A stretch of 64,000 nucleotides of DNA from Alphaproteobacteria bacterium (lineage in GTDB: Bacteria > Pseudomonadota > Alphaproteobacteria > Thalassobaculales > Thalassobaculaceae), in NCBI GenBank assembly GCA_022822665.1, contig JAJEAR010000029.1, positions 108,470-172,469 of the forward strand, written 5' to 3'. Made by a program: the position numbers and the translations under genes. The first letter of the stretch is position 1. Every line of letters begins with the position of its first letter. Shown here piece by piece: positions 17,177-26,402 of this stretch. A model generated the notes under the pieces. The model did no database searches and was not told where the DNA came from. It saw only the letters and a program-made list of their open reading frames with translations.

Positions 17177-17583
17177 CCCCTGAACAGCTGATCGAGCGGG
17201 CGAACCGGCTGGCCGAGGAATCCCGGGAACTCGCCGAGCACTCGGCCGAACTGATCCGCCAGGCAACCTCCGGCGTGCCCGAGACCGCCTCGGTGGCAGG
17301 CATCGACCCGTTCCTGTTCGGCCTCACGGTGCTCGTGCTGTCATGTTTCGTCGGATACTACGTGGTCTGGCGGGTCACTCCGGCGCTGCACTCGCCGCTG
17401 ATGAGCGTGACCAACGCCATTTCCTCGGTGATCATTGTCGGCGCCCTGATCGCCGCCGGCCCCGCCGAGATGAACTTCTCGCAGATCATGGGGTTCTTCG
17501 CTGTCGTCCTGGCGTCGGTCAACATCTTCGGCGGCTTTATCGTCACGCAGCGCATGCTCTCCATGTTCCGCAAGAAACGCTGA
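17173..17583 (+). CDS. pntAB: NAD(P) transhydrogenase subunit alpha part 2
   Basis: A 136-residue membrane piece of domain II. The first 40 residues are polar and helical ([20 protein letters not shown]), a linker from the pntAA product. Three transmembrane helices follow: [36 protein letters not shown] and [45 protein letters not shown] is the recognisable family block. With PntB it forms the proton channel. The gene overlaps pntAA and is followed by pntB after 21 bases, so all three are one operon. Confidence 0.95.
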   Translation: MTPEQLIERANRLAEESRELAEHSAELIRQATSGVPETASVAGIDPFLFGLTVLVLSCFVGYYVVWRVTPALHSPLMSVTNAISSVIIVGALIAAGPAEMNFSQIMGFFAVVLASVNIFGGFIVTQRMLSMFRKKR

Positions 17584-17604
17584 CCCGGCAGGTGCGACAT
17601 CGCA

Positions 17605-19002
17605 ATGATCCACATTTCTGAAAATCTCTCCGCAGTCCTCTACCTCGTCTCGGGCGTGTGTTTCATCCTCGCCCTGAGGGGACTGAGTTCGCCGGACAGC
17701 GCGCGCAAGGGAAACCTGTTCGGCATTGCCGGCATGGTCATCGCCGTCGGAACCACGGCGGCGCTGCCCGCGGTGCTGAGCTACGAGGTGATCATCGCCG
17801 GTATCGTGATCGGCGGGGCGATCGGTACGCTGATCGCGCGGAAGATCGAGATGACCGCGCTGCCGCAGCTTGTGGCGGCGTTCCACAGCCTGGTCGGTCT
17901 CGCCGCGTGTTTCGTGGCCGCGGCCGCGTTCTACCGTCCCGAAGCCTACGGGATCGGACGGTTTCTCGACATCGGCACCGCCAGCCTGATCGAGATGTCG
18001 CTCGGGCTCGCGATCGGCGCCGTCACCTTCACCGGCTCCATCATCGCCTTCGGCAAGCTGCAGGGACTGATCAGCGGCGCACCGCTGGTGTTTCCCGGCC
18101 AGCACCTGCTGAACGCGGTGCTCGGCATCGGGCTGGTGGCGCTCGTCGTCCTGCTGGTCCAGGTCCAGTCGGAGGTCACCTTCTGGAGCATTCTCGCGCT
18201 CTCGCTGCTGATCGGGGTGCTGATCATCGTCCCCATCGGCGGTGCGGACATGCCGGTCGTGATCTCCATGCTGAACTCGTACTCGGGCTGGGCCGCCTGC
18301 GGAATCGGGTTCACGCTCTCGAACAGCCTGCTCATCATCACCGGGGCCCTGGTGGGATCCTCGGGCGCGATCCTGTCCTACATCATGTGCAAGGGGATGA
18401 ACCGGTCGTTCTTCAGCGTGATCCTGGGCGGGTTCGGCGGCGAGTCCGAAGCGGCGGGGGTGTCTCACGGCGACAGGGCGATCAAGTCGGGAAGTGCCGA
18501 GGACGCGGCCTTCATCATGGAGAACGCCTCTTCGGTGATCATTGTTCCGGGCTACGGCATGGCGGTCGCACAGGCACAGCACACGTTGCGGGAAATCGGC
18601 GACATCCTGCGCCAGCGCGGGGTCAATGTGCGCTATGCGATCCACCCGGTTGCAGGCCGCATGCCCGGTCACATGAATGTGCTGCTCGCCGAGGCGAACG
18701 TCCCCTATGACCACGTGCTTGAGCTTGAGGAGATCAACCGCGACTTTCCCCAGACCGACGTCGCCTTCGTCATCGGGGCCAACGACGTCACCAACCCGGC
18801 CGCCAAGACCGACCCGACGAGCCCGATCTACGGCATGCCGATTCTCGACGTCGAGAACGCGCGGACCGTGCTGTTCGTCAAGCGGTCCCTGGCGTCGGGA
18901 TATGCCGGTGTCGACAACGAACTGTTCTTCCGTGACAACACCATGATGCTGTTCGCCGACGCCAAGAAGATGTGCGAGGAAATCGTCATCTCGCTCGGCT
19001 GA
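17605..19002 (+). CDS. pntB: NAD(P) transhydrogenase subunit beta
   Basis: A 465-residue subunit with about eight to nine N-terminal transmembrane helices (residues about 5-265), including the channel segment FHSLVGLAACFVA and the GKLQGLISGAPLVFPGQHLLNA block. The soluble NADP(H)-binding domain III follows. Domain III is marked by IVPGYGMAVAQAQHTLREIG, YAIHPVAGRMPGHMNVLLAE, VAFVIGANDVTNPAA and VFVKRSLASGYAGVDN. This completes the transhydrogenase that supplies NADPH for biosynthesis and redox defence. The operon appears to end here; a weak nested inverted repeat (TGAGCC with GGCTCA) begins at the stop codon but has no T-tract. Confidence 0.97.
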   Translation: MIHISENLSAVLYLVSGVCFILALRGLSSPDSARKGNLFGIAGMVIAVGTTAALPAVLSYEVIIAGIVIGGAIGTLIARKIEMTALPQLVAAFHSLVGLAACFVAAAAFYRPEAYGIGRFLDIGTASLIEMSLGLAIGAVTFTGSIIAFGKLQGLISGAPLVFPGQHLLNAVLGIGLVALVVLLVQVQSEVTFWSILALSLLIGVLIIVPIGGADMPVVISMLNSYSGWAACGIGFTLSNSLLIITGALVGSSGAILSYIMCKGMNRSFFSVILGGFGGESEAAGVSHGDRAIKSGSAEDAAFIMENASSVIIVPGYGMAVAQAQHTLREIGDILRQRGVNVRYAIHPVAGRMPGHMNVLLAEANVPYDHVLELEEINRDFPQTDVAFVIGANDVTNPAAKTDPTSPIYGMPILDVENARTVLFVKRSLASGYAGVDNELFFRDNTMMLFADAKKMCEEIVISLG

Positions 19003-19206
19003 GCCATCCGAAAAGATGGAGAGCTTCGGCTCAAGGTGGCCGAGAAACAGGAATTTGAGCCAGCCGATATCGACGCCTGCGGCGACATGCGCGCGCTCGG
19101 CGCGGCTGATGAGTCGGACATTGGTTTGGGCTGCCGCTTGTTGATGACCGCGAAGACGGATGCATCGGAGTCGGGCCGCTCATCAAGGCGAACCACCAGG
19201 GCATCC

Positions 19207-19677
19207 TTACTGCCGCACATGCCGTAGCCAAAGACGGTCGTACCATGGACGACGAAAAAATGTCTGTGGTCGCCAGGGAAGGATTCGACGACGCAGTGGG
19301 CGGGTCAGCGAGGATGTTGCAGGCGAACGAATACGGGTCATTCGGCGCAATCGTGCAACCGGCACGAGGCAACCCTCTCCGGGAAGCGTCGAGCGAACGG
19401 CATCAGCAATGCTGGAGTCGGCGGCCAGGAGGCCGGCACGGCCGTTGTCGTCGACCGCGATGATGGCGATGGGCGCACGCGGCCGTTGCGCCGCCATGCG
19501 CTTGTCGATGGTTATGAGGGCCGTGAAGCCGCCGCGTTCCGCTGCGGCCAAGAGTTCTTCGTCGCGGAGTGAACGCCAATTGTGGAAATCGGCAGATTCG
19601 ACCCCGGCACCGCCGGGCTGCTGATGGAGTGGCTGGCGCAGGCGCGGCGACACGCCGACATCCAGGAGAACCTTCAC
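19207..19677 (-). CDS. DUF5615 PIN-like toxin with C-terminal extension
   Basis: A 156-residue protein beginning MKVLLDVGVSPRLRQPL, with SADFHNWRSLRDEELLAAAE and then ALITIDKRMAAQ. This is the DUF5615 PIN-like pattern: acidic residues in LLD, RDEE and TIDKR. The family usually ends near 115 residues; here about 45 extra Arg/Trp-rich residues follow, which looks like read-through past a lost stop rather than a domain. The gene starts 9 bases after the stop of a DUF433 gene, the same antitoxin-then-toxin unit as at the left edge of the window, though the two toxins are clearly divergent. RNase activity is inferred from the fold. Confidence 0.7.
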   Translation of the reverse strand: MKVLLDVGVSPRLRQPLHQQPGGAGVESADFHNWRSLRDEELLAAAERGGFTALITIDKRMAAQRPRAPIAIIAVDDNGRAGLLAADSSIADAVRSTLPGEGCLVPVARLRRMTRIRSPATSSLTRPLRRRILPWRPQTFFRRPWYDRLWLRHVRQ

Positions 19678-19686
19678 GCCCGGAGG

Positions 19687-19959
19687 TCAGGAGGAAGCAG
19701 CGCAGTCGGGATTGCTGGCCGAGGCAGCGCAGACGGCCGACGACCCGGCACTCAGGACGGCATCGACCGCCCTGCGGTCGACCTGAAAGTCGCGCAGGAA
19801 TTCATCCAGGGAGATGCCGTCCTCAATCCAGTCGAAGAGCTGTTGGACGGGAAGGCGCGTGCCGCGAAAACAGGGCACGCCGCTCATGCGCGCGGGATCG
19901 ACCCATACGGCTTCCGAGAGCTGCATGGGAGTATCAGTGCTTTTGACAAACGTCTTCAT
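19687..19959 (-). CDS. DUF433 family antitoxin
   Basis: A 90-residue protein with the family core VDPARMSGVPCFRGTRLPVQ, then LFDWIEDGISLDEFLRDFQVD and RRAVDAVL. This is the DUF433 winged-helix antitoxin, which pairs with DUF5615 toxins. The ATG at 19959 (MKTFVKSTDTP) is chosen; a second in-frame ATG at 19926 (MQLSEAVW) is also possible and gives a length closer to the family mean. The last 20 residues are Ala/Ser-rich and not family-like. Immediately downstream, with 9 bases between, is the DUF5615 toxin. This copy and the left-edge copy have different sequence, so they are separate acquisitions or old duplicates rather than a recent duplication. Confidence 0.78.
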   Translation of the reverse strand: MKTFVKSTDTPMQLSEAVWVDPARMSGVPCFRGTRLPVQQLFDWIEDGISLDEFLRDFQVDRRAVDAVLSAGSSAVCAASASNPDCAASS

Positions 19960-20781
19960 GGGCGTTGCCGTGTGTGCGGTCGAACCTGTACCGAAGCAGA
20001 TAGGCTTGAGAGCAATGGCGTTCAAAGGAATCCGGCGCATGTGGGCACAGGACTTGCGGGACGCGTATTCGGATACCTGAACCTGTCGGGCGGGTTTCCT
20101 GCTCGAGAAGGGGGAATTGCCGACACCGAACGATGGCACGGCGCAGGCGCACGGAAAAGATTGGCCGGGACTCGAAAATACAGTCAATACAGTTAGATGC
20201 GTGAAGGGTTGGAGAGGGTACATGGCCCTCGTGCACCAATGCGTCGATCCAGACAGCGATCCTCTGCGTCGGTTCTGGAAGCTGCACGATCATCCAGTCG
20301 GCAGCGTGTCTCCGGATGACGTCAATGGGCCAGGCGTAGTTGGCCCGCCGATTGGTGAGTGCATGCCCAAACAGGGTCAATCAGGGTCGCGAGTCGAGTC
20401 GCCTCGGGGTGAGACTCCCCGGGGCGACTCGACGTGAGGTTGACTTGCTCTTTCGGCACGATGACGGACACCGCCCCTCATTCCTGCGGGTACAACGAAT
20501 ACTCGAAGGACGTCCACAGGGTTGCGCGCGCCGTACGCAGCACATACCGGGACGGTCCGGACTTTCGGAACCATGGCTTGACGTGGATTGCCCGGCGCGT
20601 CCCGGCACGGTTCGATCGGGACAGGCCGACAGCCCTGGCCAACCCGCCGGGGCGGGAATTCCGGTACCGGTTCGGCCTCAGGTTCACCCTGCGAGTGCCG
20701 CTCCTGCCCACCCGCGCAGGACCCGGGAGCTCACAGGCGCTTCGATCCGAACAACCGTGGAAACCGCGGGCGCACCGGTCT
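19960..20781. other. Long intergenic region with inverted repeat
   Basis: About 820 bases between the DUF433 start and the hemY stop. It contains the GANTC-rich inverted repeat listed separately. A minus-strand frame around 19934-20380 contains a protein-like stretch (YAWPIDVIRRHAADWMIVQL) but no recognised family; it may be the remnant of another accessory gene. No terminator with a T-tract is visible for the hemC-hemY operon. Confidence 0.5.
20393..20433. repeat. 17-bp inverted repeat with four GANTC sites
   Basis: The left arm GTCGAGTCGCCTCGGGG (20393-20409) and right arm CCCCGGGGCGACTCGAC (20417-20433) pair along all 17 positions with one G-T wobble, across a 7-base loop. Four GANTC pentamers, the recognition site of the alphaproteobacterial CcrM methyltransferase, fall within 20391-20430: two in tandem in the left arm, one across the loop and one in the right arm. 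No T-tract follows on either strand, so it is not a standard terminator. It could be a transcription barrier, a protein-binding palindrome or the end of a lost element. Confidence 0.7.
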
Positions 20782-22185
20782 TCAGGCCTGCACGGTCGCG
20801 ACCTCGCGCCGGTCGCCATCCTCGGGGGCCGGGGTCGGGGTGACCGGGCTTTCGATCACCACCTCCGGCTCGGGCGGGACCGGCAGCAATGCCACTCCCG
20901 GCGGCCTGCGCCATTCGATGGTCGCAAACGCGCCGCAGTTTCCGCACAGCGCCGCCCAGTCAGGCGAACCGGCGCCGCAGGACCGGCAGGTCCAGGCCTC
21001 GTCGGCCTGGGCCCCGGCCGCCCGCTCCAGCCAGGACCGGGCGGCCGCACTGTCCCCGTGCTCCTCCTGCTCGAGCCGCGCCATCAGCATGCAGGCCCGG
21101 GCTCCGGCGTCATCGGGCAGGCCCAGTGCGGCGAGCACCCGGCGCGCCTCGCCCCAGAACCGGCTGTCGAGCGCAGCGGCGGCAAGGGCGAGCCGGCTCT
21201 CCCGTTCGTCCTGGGTATCGGAGGTCAGCCGCTGGATCCGGCGAAACCGGTCAAGCGGCGTGTCCTGCGGCCACAACCCGGTGTAGACCGCCACCAGGTC
21301 CGGGTGCGGCCGCTTCGGCCAGGAGGTCTCGATCAGCCGGGCCGCCGCCCGGGTCTTGCCGCTGCGTGCGAGCGACCTGCCTTTCAGGACAACCGCGGGA
21401 ATGAAGTCGGCGGCGGTGGCGAGCGCGCGGTCGGACAACTCGAGCGCCTCCGCGTCCCGGCCCGCATCCAGCGCTTCCTGCGCCCTGGCCGCGAAGATCG
21501 CGAGACGGTGCTCCAGGGCCTCGGCCTCGGGCCTGATCTTGCGCCGGACCGCGTCGAACAGGGTTGCCTGGGCGTCGGACCACCTTCCCGCCCGCGACTG
21601 CAGGTCGAACAGGGTCTCGACGACGAAGCTCGAGTCCGGCCGCAGCCGGCGCGCGCGTTCCGCAATGACGAACGCCTGTTCGCTGTCGTTCTCGCGCAAC
21701 GCCTGGCGCAGCAGTCCGGTCAGGCCAAGAAAGGCGGTTTCCTCGTTTTCCGTCAGGGCGTCAAAGTACCGTCTGGCCGCCTCCTCGTCGCCGCTCAGCG
21801 CCGCGGCCTGGGCCGACAGCAGCCGCGTGACCTCGGGCTCCCGCAACAGGGAATCGGCGCGGCGCGCAAGCCGCATGGTTTCCTCGCGGTCCCCCGCCGT
21901 CGCCGCGGCCATACCCAGCGCCAGGGCGCGGTATCCCTCCTCGCGCCGGCGCGCCGTGCGTCGCGCAACGAAGCTGCCCGGCGCGCGCGTGACCGCGCGC
22001 CAGGCCGCGAGCGCCATGTTGAACAGCATGACCAGCCCGACCACCGCCATGATCAGCAGGGCAAACCGGGTCTCGATCCGGTATCCCAGCCAGTCCACCA
22101 CCACGGTGCCCGGGTGATCGGCCAGCCAGACCGCGACGCCAACCAGGATCGCGAGTTGCAGGATGTACAGCAGGATCCGGCGCAT
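20782..22185 (-). CDS. hemY: HemY-like TPR membrane protein with C-terminal zinc ribbon
   Basis: A 467-residue inner-membrane protein of the HemY N-terminal family, usually encoded after heme-biosynthesis genes but not itself an oxidase. Two N-terminal membrane helices (about 3-22 and 41-60) precede a long run of TPR-like helical repeats (about 80-380). The C-terminus carries a four-cysteine zinc ribbon, Cys400-x2-Cys403 and Cys414-x2-Cys417 (WTCRSCGAGSPDWAALCGNC), and then a proline-rich tail. It follows the mitofilin-like gene after 6 bases, in the order hemC-hemD-mitofilin-hemY typical of Rhodospirillales and relatives. Its exact biochemical role in tetrapyrrole synthesis is not established. 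Confidence 0.88.
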   Translation of the reverse strand: MRRILLYILQLAILVGVAVWLADHPGTVVVDWLGYRIETRFALLIMAVVGLVMLFNMALAAWRAVTRAPGSFVARRTARRREEGYRALALGMAAATAGDREETMRLARRADSLLREPEVTRLLSAQAAALSGDEEAARRYFDALTENEETAFLGLTGLLRQALRENDSEQAFVIAERARRLRPDSSFVVETLFDLQSRAGRWSDAQATLFDAVRRKIRPEAEALEHRLAIFAARAQEALDAGRDAEALELSDRALATAADFIPAVVLKGRSLARSGKTRAAARLIETSWPKRPHPDLVAVYTGLWPQDTPLDRFRRIQRLTSDTQDERESRLALAAAALDSRFWGEARRVLAALGLPDDAGARACMLMARLEQEEHGDSAAARSWLERAAGAQADEAWTCRSCGAGSPDWAALCGNCGAFATIEWRRPPGVALLPVPPEPEVVIESPVTPTPAPEDGDRREVATVQA

Positions 22186-22191
22186 CGCTCC

Positions 22192-23568
22192 CTACCCGCT
22201 CGCAAGCCGGGCCAGCACGGCTGCCTCGAGGGAGGCCATGGCGGCATCCACGGCAAGCCGGCCGCGGGCCCCGGCCAGCCAGTCGGCAACCGCGGCGGCA
22301 GCGGCACCCTCGAGCATCTCCAGTGCCGCAACCGCACCGGCGAGTTCGCCGGCGGCAAGCGCGGTCTCGGCCTCGGCCACACGGGCCTCGAGACTGTCGG
22401 GTTCGACATCCTCGACCTGCCGGATCGTGACCAGCGAGGTCACCCTGGCCAGCACCTCGCCGACCAGCCCCTCGGCCGCCTCGGTGTCACGGCCCTGCAG
22501 CGCGGCGCGGGCAACATCGGGAAACCCGGCCCTCAGCCGCTCCAGCGACGGCACGCCGACGTCAGCGCCGGGCTCGAGTGCCGCAAGCGCCGCCTCGACG
22601 TCCGGTTCGCCGGCGAAGACCGGACGCAGCGTCTCGAGGTGCCGGTGCCAGGGCTTCGAAGCCGCCGTTGCAATCCGCAACTGCCCGAGACCGATCAGGG
22701 CGAAGGCAAGCTGTTCACGGTCGGGGCGTTCGAGCTGCGCCGCAATCACGTCGATGCGCTGCTCGAGGCCCGATACCTGTTCACGGACCGCACCGGTCTC
22801 GGCCCTGGCGACGCCGAGCTGCTCCCGTACGGCACCGGTCTCGGCCCGGGCCGCGTCGAGCTGCTCGGGCAGAACCCGCTCGCGGGCCTCGACGGCCGCA
22901 AGCTGCTCGGCGATCTGCAGCAGACGCGACATGAACTGCGGAAAGTTCCCGCCCTGCTCGTCAGCGAGTTCGAGATGATCCATGCGGGTCTCGAGATCCG
23001 CCAGCCGTTCCGCCAGTTCACGTGCCTCCCCGGCAGTCTTCTCCCGCGCCGCCGCGGTGCCCGTCGCCATCTCCTCGCCGGCGGCTTCCAGCCGGTCCAG
23101 GCGTTCCTCGATCGCCGTCAGCCGGGGCTCCCATTCCTCCCGCAACGCCTGGAATTCGCCGGCCCAGGCGGGTTCGGCCGGGGTTTCGACCCCCGCCGTC
23201 GTATCGGGGCCGGGCGGGGTGGCCGGCTGCGTCACCGCGTCGGACGCGGCCGGTTCCGTGCCGCCGGCCGCTGCGGTGCCCGCCGCCTCTTCCGTCCCGG
23301 ATTCCCCCGTCATCCATGACGGCAGCCCGAGGCCCCGCTCGATGTCACCGAGGTCGGCCCCGACCACGGCCAGGACCGGAGCGAGGCCGCCGCGCCAGGA
23401 AGAGTAGCTGGCGACCAGGAGGACAAGGACGAGGATGACGGCACCCGCCGCCAGCAGCGGAACGCGCCGGGTCCTCAGGATCGACGACGGCTTGACATCG
23501 ATAACCGGGCCGGCGCCGGTCGACGCCGCCGCGGGCTTTTCCCGATCACTTTCATTCGGTGATGACAT
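22192..23568 (-). CDS. Mitofilin (Mic60)-like inner-membrane protein
   Basis: A 458-residue protein with a short cytoplasmic N-terminus, one transmembrane helix (about 36-55, VPLLAAGAVILVLVLLVASY), an acidic Ala/Pro/Thr-rich linker (about 75-135), a long coiled coil (about 135-270) and a C-terminal helical domain. This is the bacterial mitofilin layout: alphaproteobacterial homologues of mitochondrial Mic60 shape intracytoplasmic membranes and sit in the hem operon exactly as here, between hemD and hemY. The coiled coil contains a near-perfect internal repeat of about 14 residues (AVREQLGVARAETG then AVREQ). The C-terminal part is conserved; the linker is free to vary. Confidence 0.85.
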   Translation of the reverse strand: MSSPNESDREKPAAASTGAGPVIDVKPSSILRTRRVPLLAAGAVILVLVLLVASYSSWRGGLAPVLAVVGADLGDIERGLGLPSWMTGESGTEEAAGTAAAGGTEPAASDAVTQPATPPGPDTTAGVETPAEPAWAGEFQALREEWEPRLTAIEERLDRLEAAGEEMATGTAAAREKTAGEARELAERLADLETRMDHLELADEQGGNFPQFMSRLLQIAEQLAAVEARERVLPEQLDAARAETGAVREQLGVARAETGAVREQVSGLEQRIDVIAAQLERPDREQLAFALIGLGQLRIATAASKPWHRHLETLRPVFAGEPDVEAALAALEPGADVGVPSLERLRAGFPDVARAALQGRDTEAAEGLVGEVLARVTSLVTIRQVEDVEPDSLEARVAEAETALAAGELAGAVAALEMLEGAAAAAVADWLAGARGRLAVDAAMASLEAAVLARLASG

Positions 23569-23613
23569 GCTCCCGCCCAGCTTGCCAGTTCCGGTCGGAC
23601 AATAGCAGTTTCG

Positions 23614-24333
23614 TCATGGTTTGTGTGTTCTACCGGGGAGCAGGTCGACCATCGCGGACCGGTCGGGGCGGGCCGCGATCCTGATTGCCCTCCACTCGAG
23701 TTCACGGACCGCTTCCCCGACCGCCCGGCTGAGACAGAAGGCGATCATGCCCCCTGCCGCGGACGCGAGACCGGCCCGCCGGAGCAGGTCGGCAAGCAGT
23801 CGCGCGGAGCGCGGCGAGAAGTGCAGGACGCCGTCGATCTGGCCGGCGGCAAGGGCACCCCTCGCCGCCGCGGTGAGCTCCTCCACCGCCTCGGCCCGGT
23901 AGACCACGCGCTGCTCGAGCCGGTACCCCTCCGCCTCCAGGCGGTGCCGCAGGTCACCGCGCGTGACCTCGCCGCACAGCCAGAGCAGCCGGCCGGCATC
24001 GGGCCGCACCCTGCGGATCACCAGCTCCGCCAGGTCGGCGGCATCGCCGGCCGCGGACAGGACTGAACGGTAGCCGGCGTTCCGCGCCCGCCGGGCGGTC
24101 GCGTCCCCGGCGCAGCAGATGGTCAGCGCCGGATCGATGCCGGCGGATACGAGCGCCGGTACCGCGCCGGCGCTCGTCAGCAGCACCGCCTGCAGTCCCC
24201 GTTCCGGCACCGGTCCGGGTGGCAGCTCGATGCGTCTCATGACCGGTGAAATCACCGTCTGGAGTCCGCGCCGCTCGAGCAGTTTGGCAAGCAGCAGCGA
24301 TTCCGGCATCGGTCGGGTCAGCAGAAGCCTCAC
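23614..24333 (-). CDS. hemD: Uroporphyrinogen-III synthase
   Basis: A 239-residue HemD, which cyclises hydroxymethylbilane with inversion of ring D to give uroporphyrinogen III. Starting at the GTG at 24333 gives VRLLLTRPMPESLLLAKLLE, the expected N-terminus; that GTG lies 7 bases after the hemC stop. The two-domain pattern is visible: AVLLTSAGAVPALVSAG in domain 1, then ICCAGDATARRARNAGY, LLWLCGEVTRGDLRHRLE and GVLHFSPRSARLLADLL in domain 2. HemD sequences are very divergent, and position in the hemC operon is the strongest support. The frame is open far upstream inside hemC, but that part is a shadow. Confidence 0.88.
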   Translation of the reverse strand: MRLLLTRPMPESLLLAKLLERRGLQTVISPVMRRIELPPGPVPERGLQAVLLTSAGAVPALVSAGIDPALTICCAGDATARRARNAGYRSVLSAAGDAADLAELVIRRVRPDAGRLLWLCGEVTRGDLRHRLEAEGYRLEQRVVYRAEAVEELTAAARGALAAGQIDGVLHFSPRSARLLADLLRRAGLASAAGGMIAFCLSRAVGEAVRELEWRAIRIAARPDRSAMVDLLPGRTHKP

Positions 24334-24340
24334 GGGCAAA

Positions 24341-25276
24341 CTACCGCAGCGCGTCGGCACCGGCAGACCGGCGCACTGCCAGCCCGACCGCATGACCAAG
24401 CTCCTCCGGAGCGTGTGCCGGTCCGTCGCGTTCCGCGCCGTACCCGGAACGCAGCTCGGCCCCGGCGTGCCAGCCAGCGAGCCTGAGACGATCGGGTCCC
24501 ACGAAGCGTGCGTGTCCCGCGATCGGGGTCCGGCAGGTTCCATCGAGTTCCGCCAGCATCGCGCGTTCAGCGCGCACTGCCAGTTCGCTCTCGCGATGGG
24601 AGAGTGCCCGCATCCACCGGAACACCCTCTCGTCATCGAGGCGGCACTGGATGCCGATCGCCCCCTGGCCCACCGCCGGGAGCATGTCCTCGACCGGAAG
24701 TATCCTCGTTGCGCGCTCCTCCAGCCCGAGCCGGCGAAGCCCGGCCAGCGCCAGGAGCGTGGCGGCGACGGCGCCCTCGTCGAGCCGGGCGAGCCGCGTG
24801 TCCACATTACCGCGAAACGGCACGATCCGCAGGTCCGCACGCCGGGCGCGAAGCAGTGCCGCACGCCGGACCGACGAGGTACCGACCACGGCTCCCCGTG
24901 GCAGATCCGCGATATCCGCGGCACCCGGCGAGAGGAATGCGTCGCGCGGATCCTCGCGCGGCAGGACGGCCGCGATCGCGGTGCCATCGGCCAGCACCGT
25001 TTCCACGTCCTTCATCGAGTGGACAGCGGCGTCGATCCGGTTCTCGAGCAGCGCCTGTTCGATTTCCTTGCAGAACAGTCCCTTGCCGCCGATGTCCGCA
25101 AGCGGGCGGTCCCTGACCCGGTCTCCCGTGGTGGTGATCGCCACAAGCTCGACTGCGCCCTCGCAGCCGAGCTCGGCATGGACCGCGGCGAGGCGCGCGC
25201 GCACTTCCCCGGCCTGCGCGAGCGCCAGCCTGGACCCCCGGGTTCCGATCCGAACCAGCGGCGTGCTAGGTTTCAT
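24341..25276 (-). CDS. hemC: Hydroxymethylbilane synthase (porphobilinogen deaminase)
   Basis: A 311-residue HemC that polymerises four porphobilinogens into hydroxymethylbilane. Motifs in order: [14 protein letters not shown] (8-21), [21 protein letters not shown] (about 48-68), [10 protein letters not shown] with the catalytic Asp90, [15 protein letters not shown] (130-144), and the dipyrromethane-cofactor cysteine Cys248 in [13 protein letters not shown]. The family usually has Gly-Cys at the last site, so Thr-Cys is a small variation. It is the first gene of the hemC-hemD-mitofilin-hemY operon and is divergent from tsaD with only 64 bases between, so both promoters must lie in that gap. 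Confidence 0.96.
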   Translation of the reverse strand: MKPSTPLVRIGTRGSRLALAQAGEVRARLAAVHAELGCEGAVELVAITTTGDRVRDRPLADIGGKGLFCKEIEQALLENRIDAAVHSMKDVETVLADGTAIAAVLPREDPRDAFLSPGAADIADLPRGAVVGTSSVRRAALLRARRADLRIVPFRGNVDTRLARLDEGAVAATLLALAGLRRLGLEERATRILPVEDMLPAVGQGAIGIQCRLDDERVFRWMRALSHRESELAVRAERAMLAELDGTCRTPIAGHARFVGPDRLRLAGWHAGAELRSGYGAERDGPAHAPEELGHAVGLAVRRSAGADALR

Positions 25277-25340
25277 CGCCGGTTGCAGACGGCATCACAG
25301 GTCATGTCCAGGCCTCGTCCGGGTTCCCGCTCACCACAGC

Positions 25341-26402
25341 ATGAAGGCGCCCATGCGCGATCGCAAGCAGCCACCGGTGGTCCTGGGCATCGAAACGAGC
25401 TGCGACGAGACGGCCGCCGCCGTTGTCGACGGCGCTCGCACCATTCACTCGAGCGTCGTGCGCTCGCAGGTGCGGGAGCACCGGGAATACGGCGGGGTCG
25501 TTCCGGAAATCGCCGCCCGCGCCCATATCGAGTACCTCGACGACATGATTACCCGCGCAATGGACGAGGCCGGCGTCGGATTTTCGGACCTCGACGCCGT
25601 CGCGGCCACCGGCGGGCCGGGGCTGATCGGCGGCGTGCTTGTCGGCTCGACCATGGCCAAGACCATCGCGCTTGCGCGTGGCATTCCCTTCATCGCCGTC
25701 AACCACCTCGAGGGGCACGCGCTGACCGCCCGGCTTACCGATGGCCTGCGGTTTCCCTACCTGCTGCTGCTGGTCTCCGGCGGCCACTGCCAGCTGCTCG
25801 GTGTCCTCGGCGTCGGCGAGTACCGGCAGTATGGCAGCACCGTCGATGACGCGGTGGGCGAGGCCTTCGACAAGACCGCGAAGCTGCTCGGCCTCGGGTA
25901 TCCGGGCGGCCCGGCGCTGGAGGCCGCAGCGCGCGACGGTGATCCCGGGCGCATCCCGCTGCCAAGCCCGATGGTCGGGCGGCCCGGATGCTCGTTCTCG
26001 TTCTCCGGCCTGAAGACCGCGGTCCGCCACCGGGTCGCGGGGATGGAACCGCTCGATGCCGGTGACCGGGCCGACCTTGCCGCGGCATTCCAGGCCGCCG
26101 TGATGCGATCACTGGTGGACCGCAGTTCCAATGCGATCCGCATCTTCCGTGCCAGCCACGGTGACGGAATGCCCTTCGTCGCCGCCGGCGGCGTGGCCGC
26201 CAACGCGGCGCTACGGGACGCCCTCGAACGCCTGGCGGGCGAGAGCGGCATGCCATTCGTCGTTCCGCCGCCTGCGCTGTGCACCGACAATGCCGCCATG
26301 ATCGCCTGGGCCGGGCTCGAGCGCCTGCGCCTCGGACAGAGGAGCGACCTCGACTTCGCTCCTCGTCCGCGCTGGCCGCTCGTGGAGCTCGCGCATCCGT
26401 GA
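25341..26402 (+). CDS. tsaD: tRNA N6-adenosine threonylcarbamoyltransferase
   Basis: A 353-residue TsaD (formerly Gcp), which transfers threonylcarbamoyl to A37 of ANN-decoding tRNAs. The N-terminal [19 protein letters not shown] and [14 protein letters not shown] are diagnostic. The iron ligands are His122 and His126 in NHLEGH, with a third in [21 protein letters not shown] and [19 protein letters not shown] complete the signature. Two in-frame starts are possible (25341 and 25353). The gene is divergent from hemC, and its stop overlaps the gpsA start by 4 bases. The tsaD-gpsA pair is a standard alphaproteobacterial neighbourhood. Confidence 0.96.
   Translation: MKAPMRDRKQPPVVLGIETSCDETAAAVVDGARTIHSSVVRSQVREHREYGGVVPEIAARAHIEYLDDMITRAMDEAGVGFSDLDAVAATGGPGLIGGVLVGSTMAKTIALARGIPFIAVNHLEGHALTARLTDGLRFPYLLLLVSGGHCQLLGVLGVGEYRQYGSTVDDAVGEAFDKTAKLLGLGYPGGPALEAAARDGDPGRIPLPSPMVGRPGCSFSFSGLKTAVRHRVAGMEPLDAGDRADLAAAFQAAVMRSLVDRSSNAIRIFRASHGDGMPFVAAGGVAANAALRDALERLAGESGMPFVVPPPALCTDNAAMIAWAGLERLRLGQRSDLDFAPRPRWPLVELAHP

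Noticed and set aside
19000..19035. Nested inverted repeat at the pntB stop (TGAGCC with GGCTCA)
   Set aside because: Only 6 bp outer and 5 bp inner stems with unpaired bases and no T-tract; too weak to call a terminator.
19036..19463. Plus-strand frames after pntB with residues such as VGPLIKANHQGILTAAHAVA
   Set aside because: The right part overlaps the DUF5615 gene on the other strand and no family is recognised; likely antisense shadow or remnant.
19934..20380. Minus-strand 148-codon frame upstream of the DUF433 gene
   Set aside because: Overlaps the DUF433 start in another frame, has no family sequence and no ribosome site; only one stretch looks protein-like.
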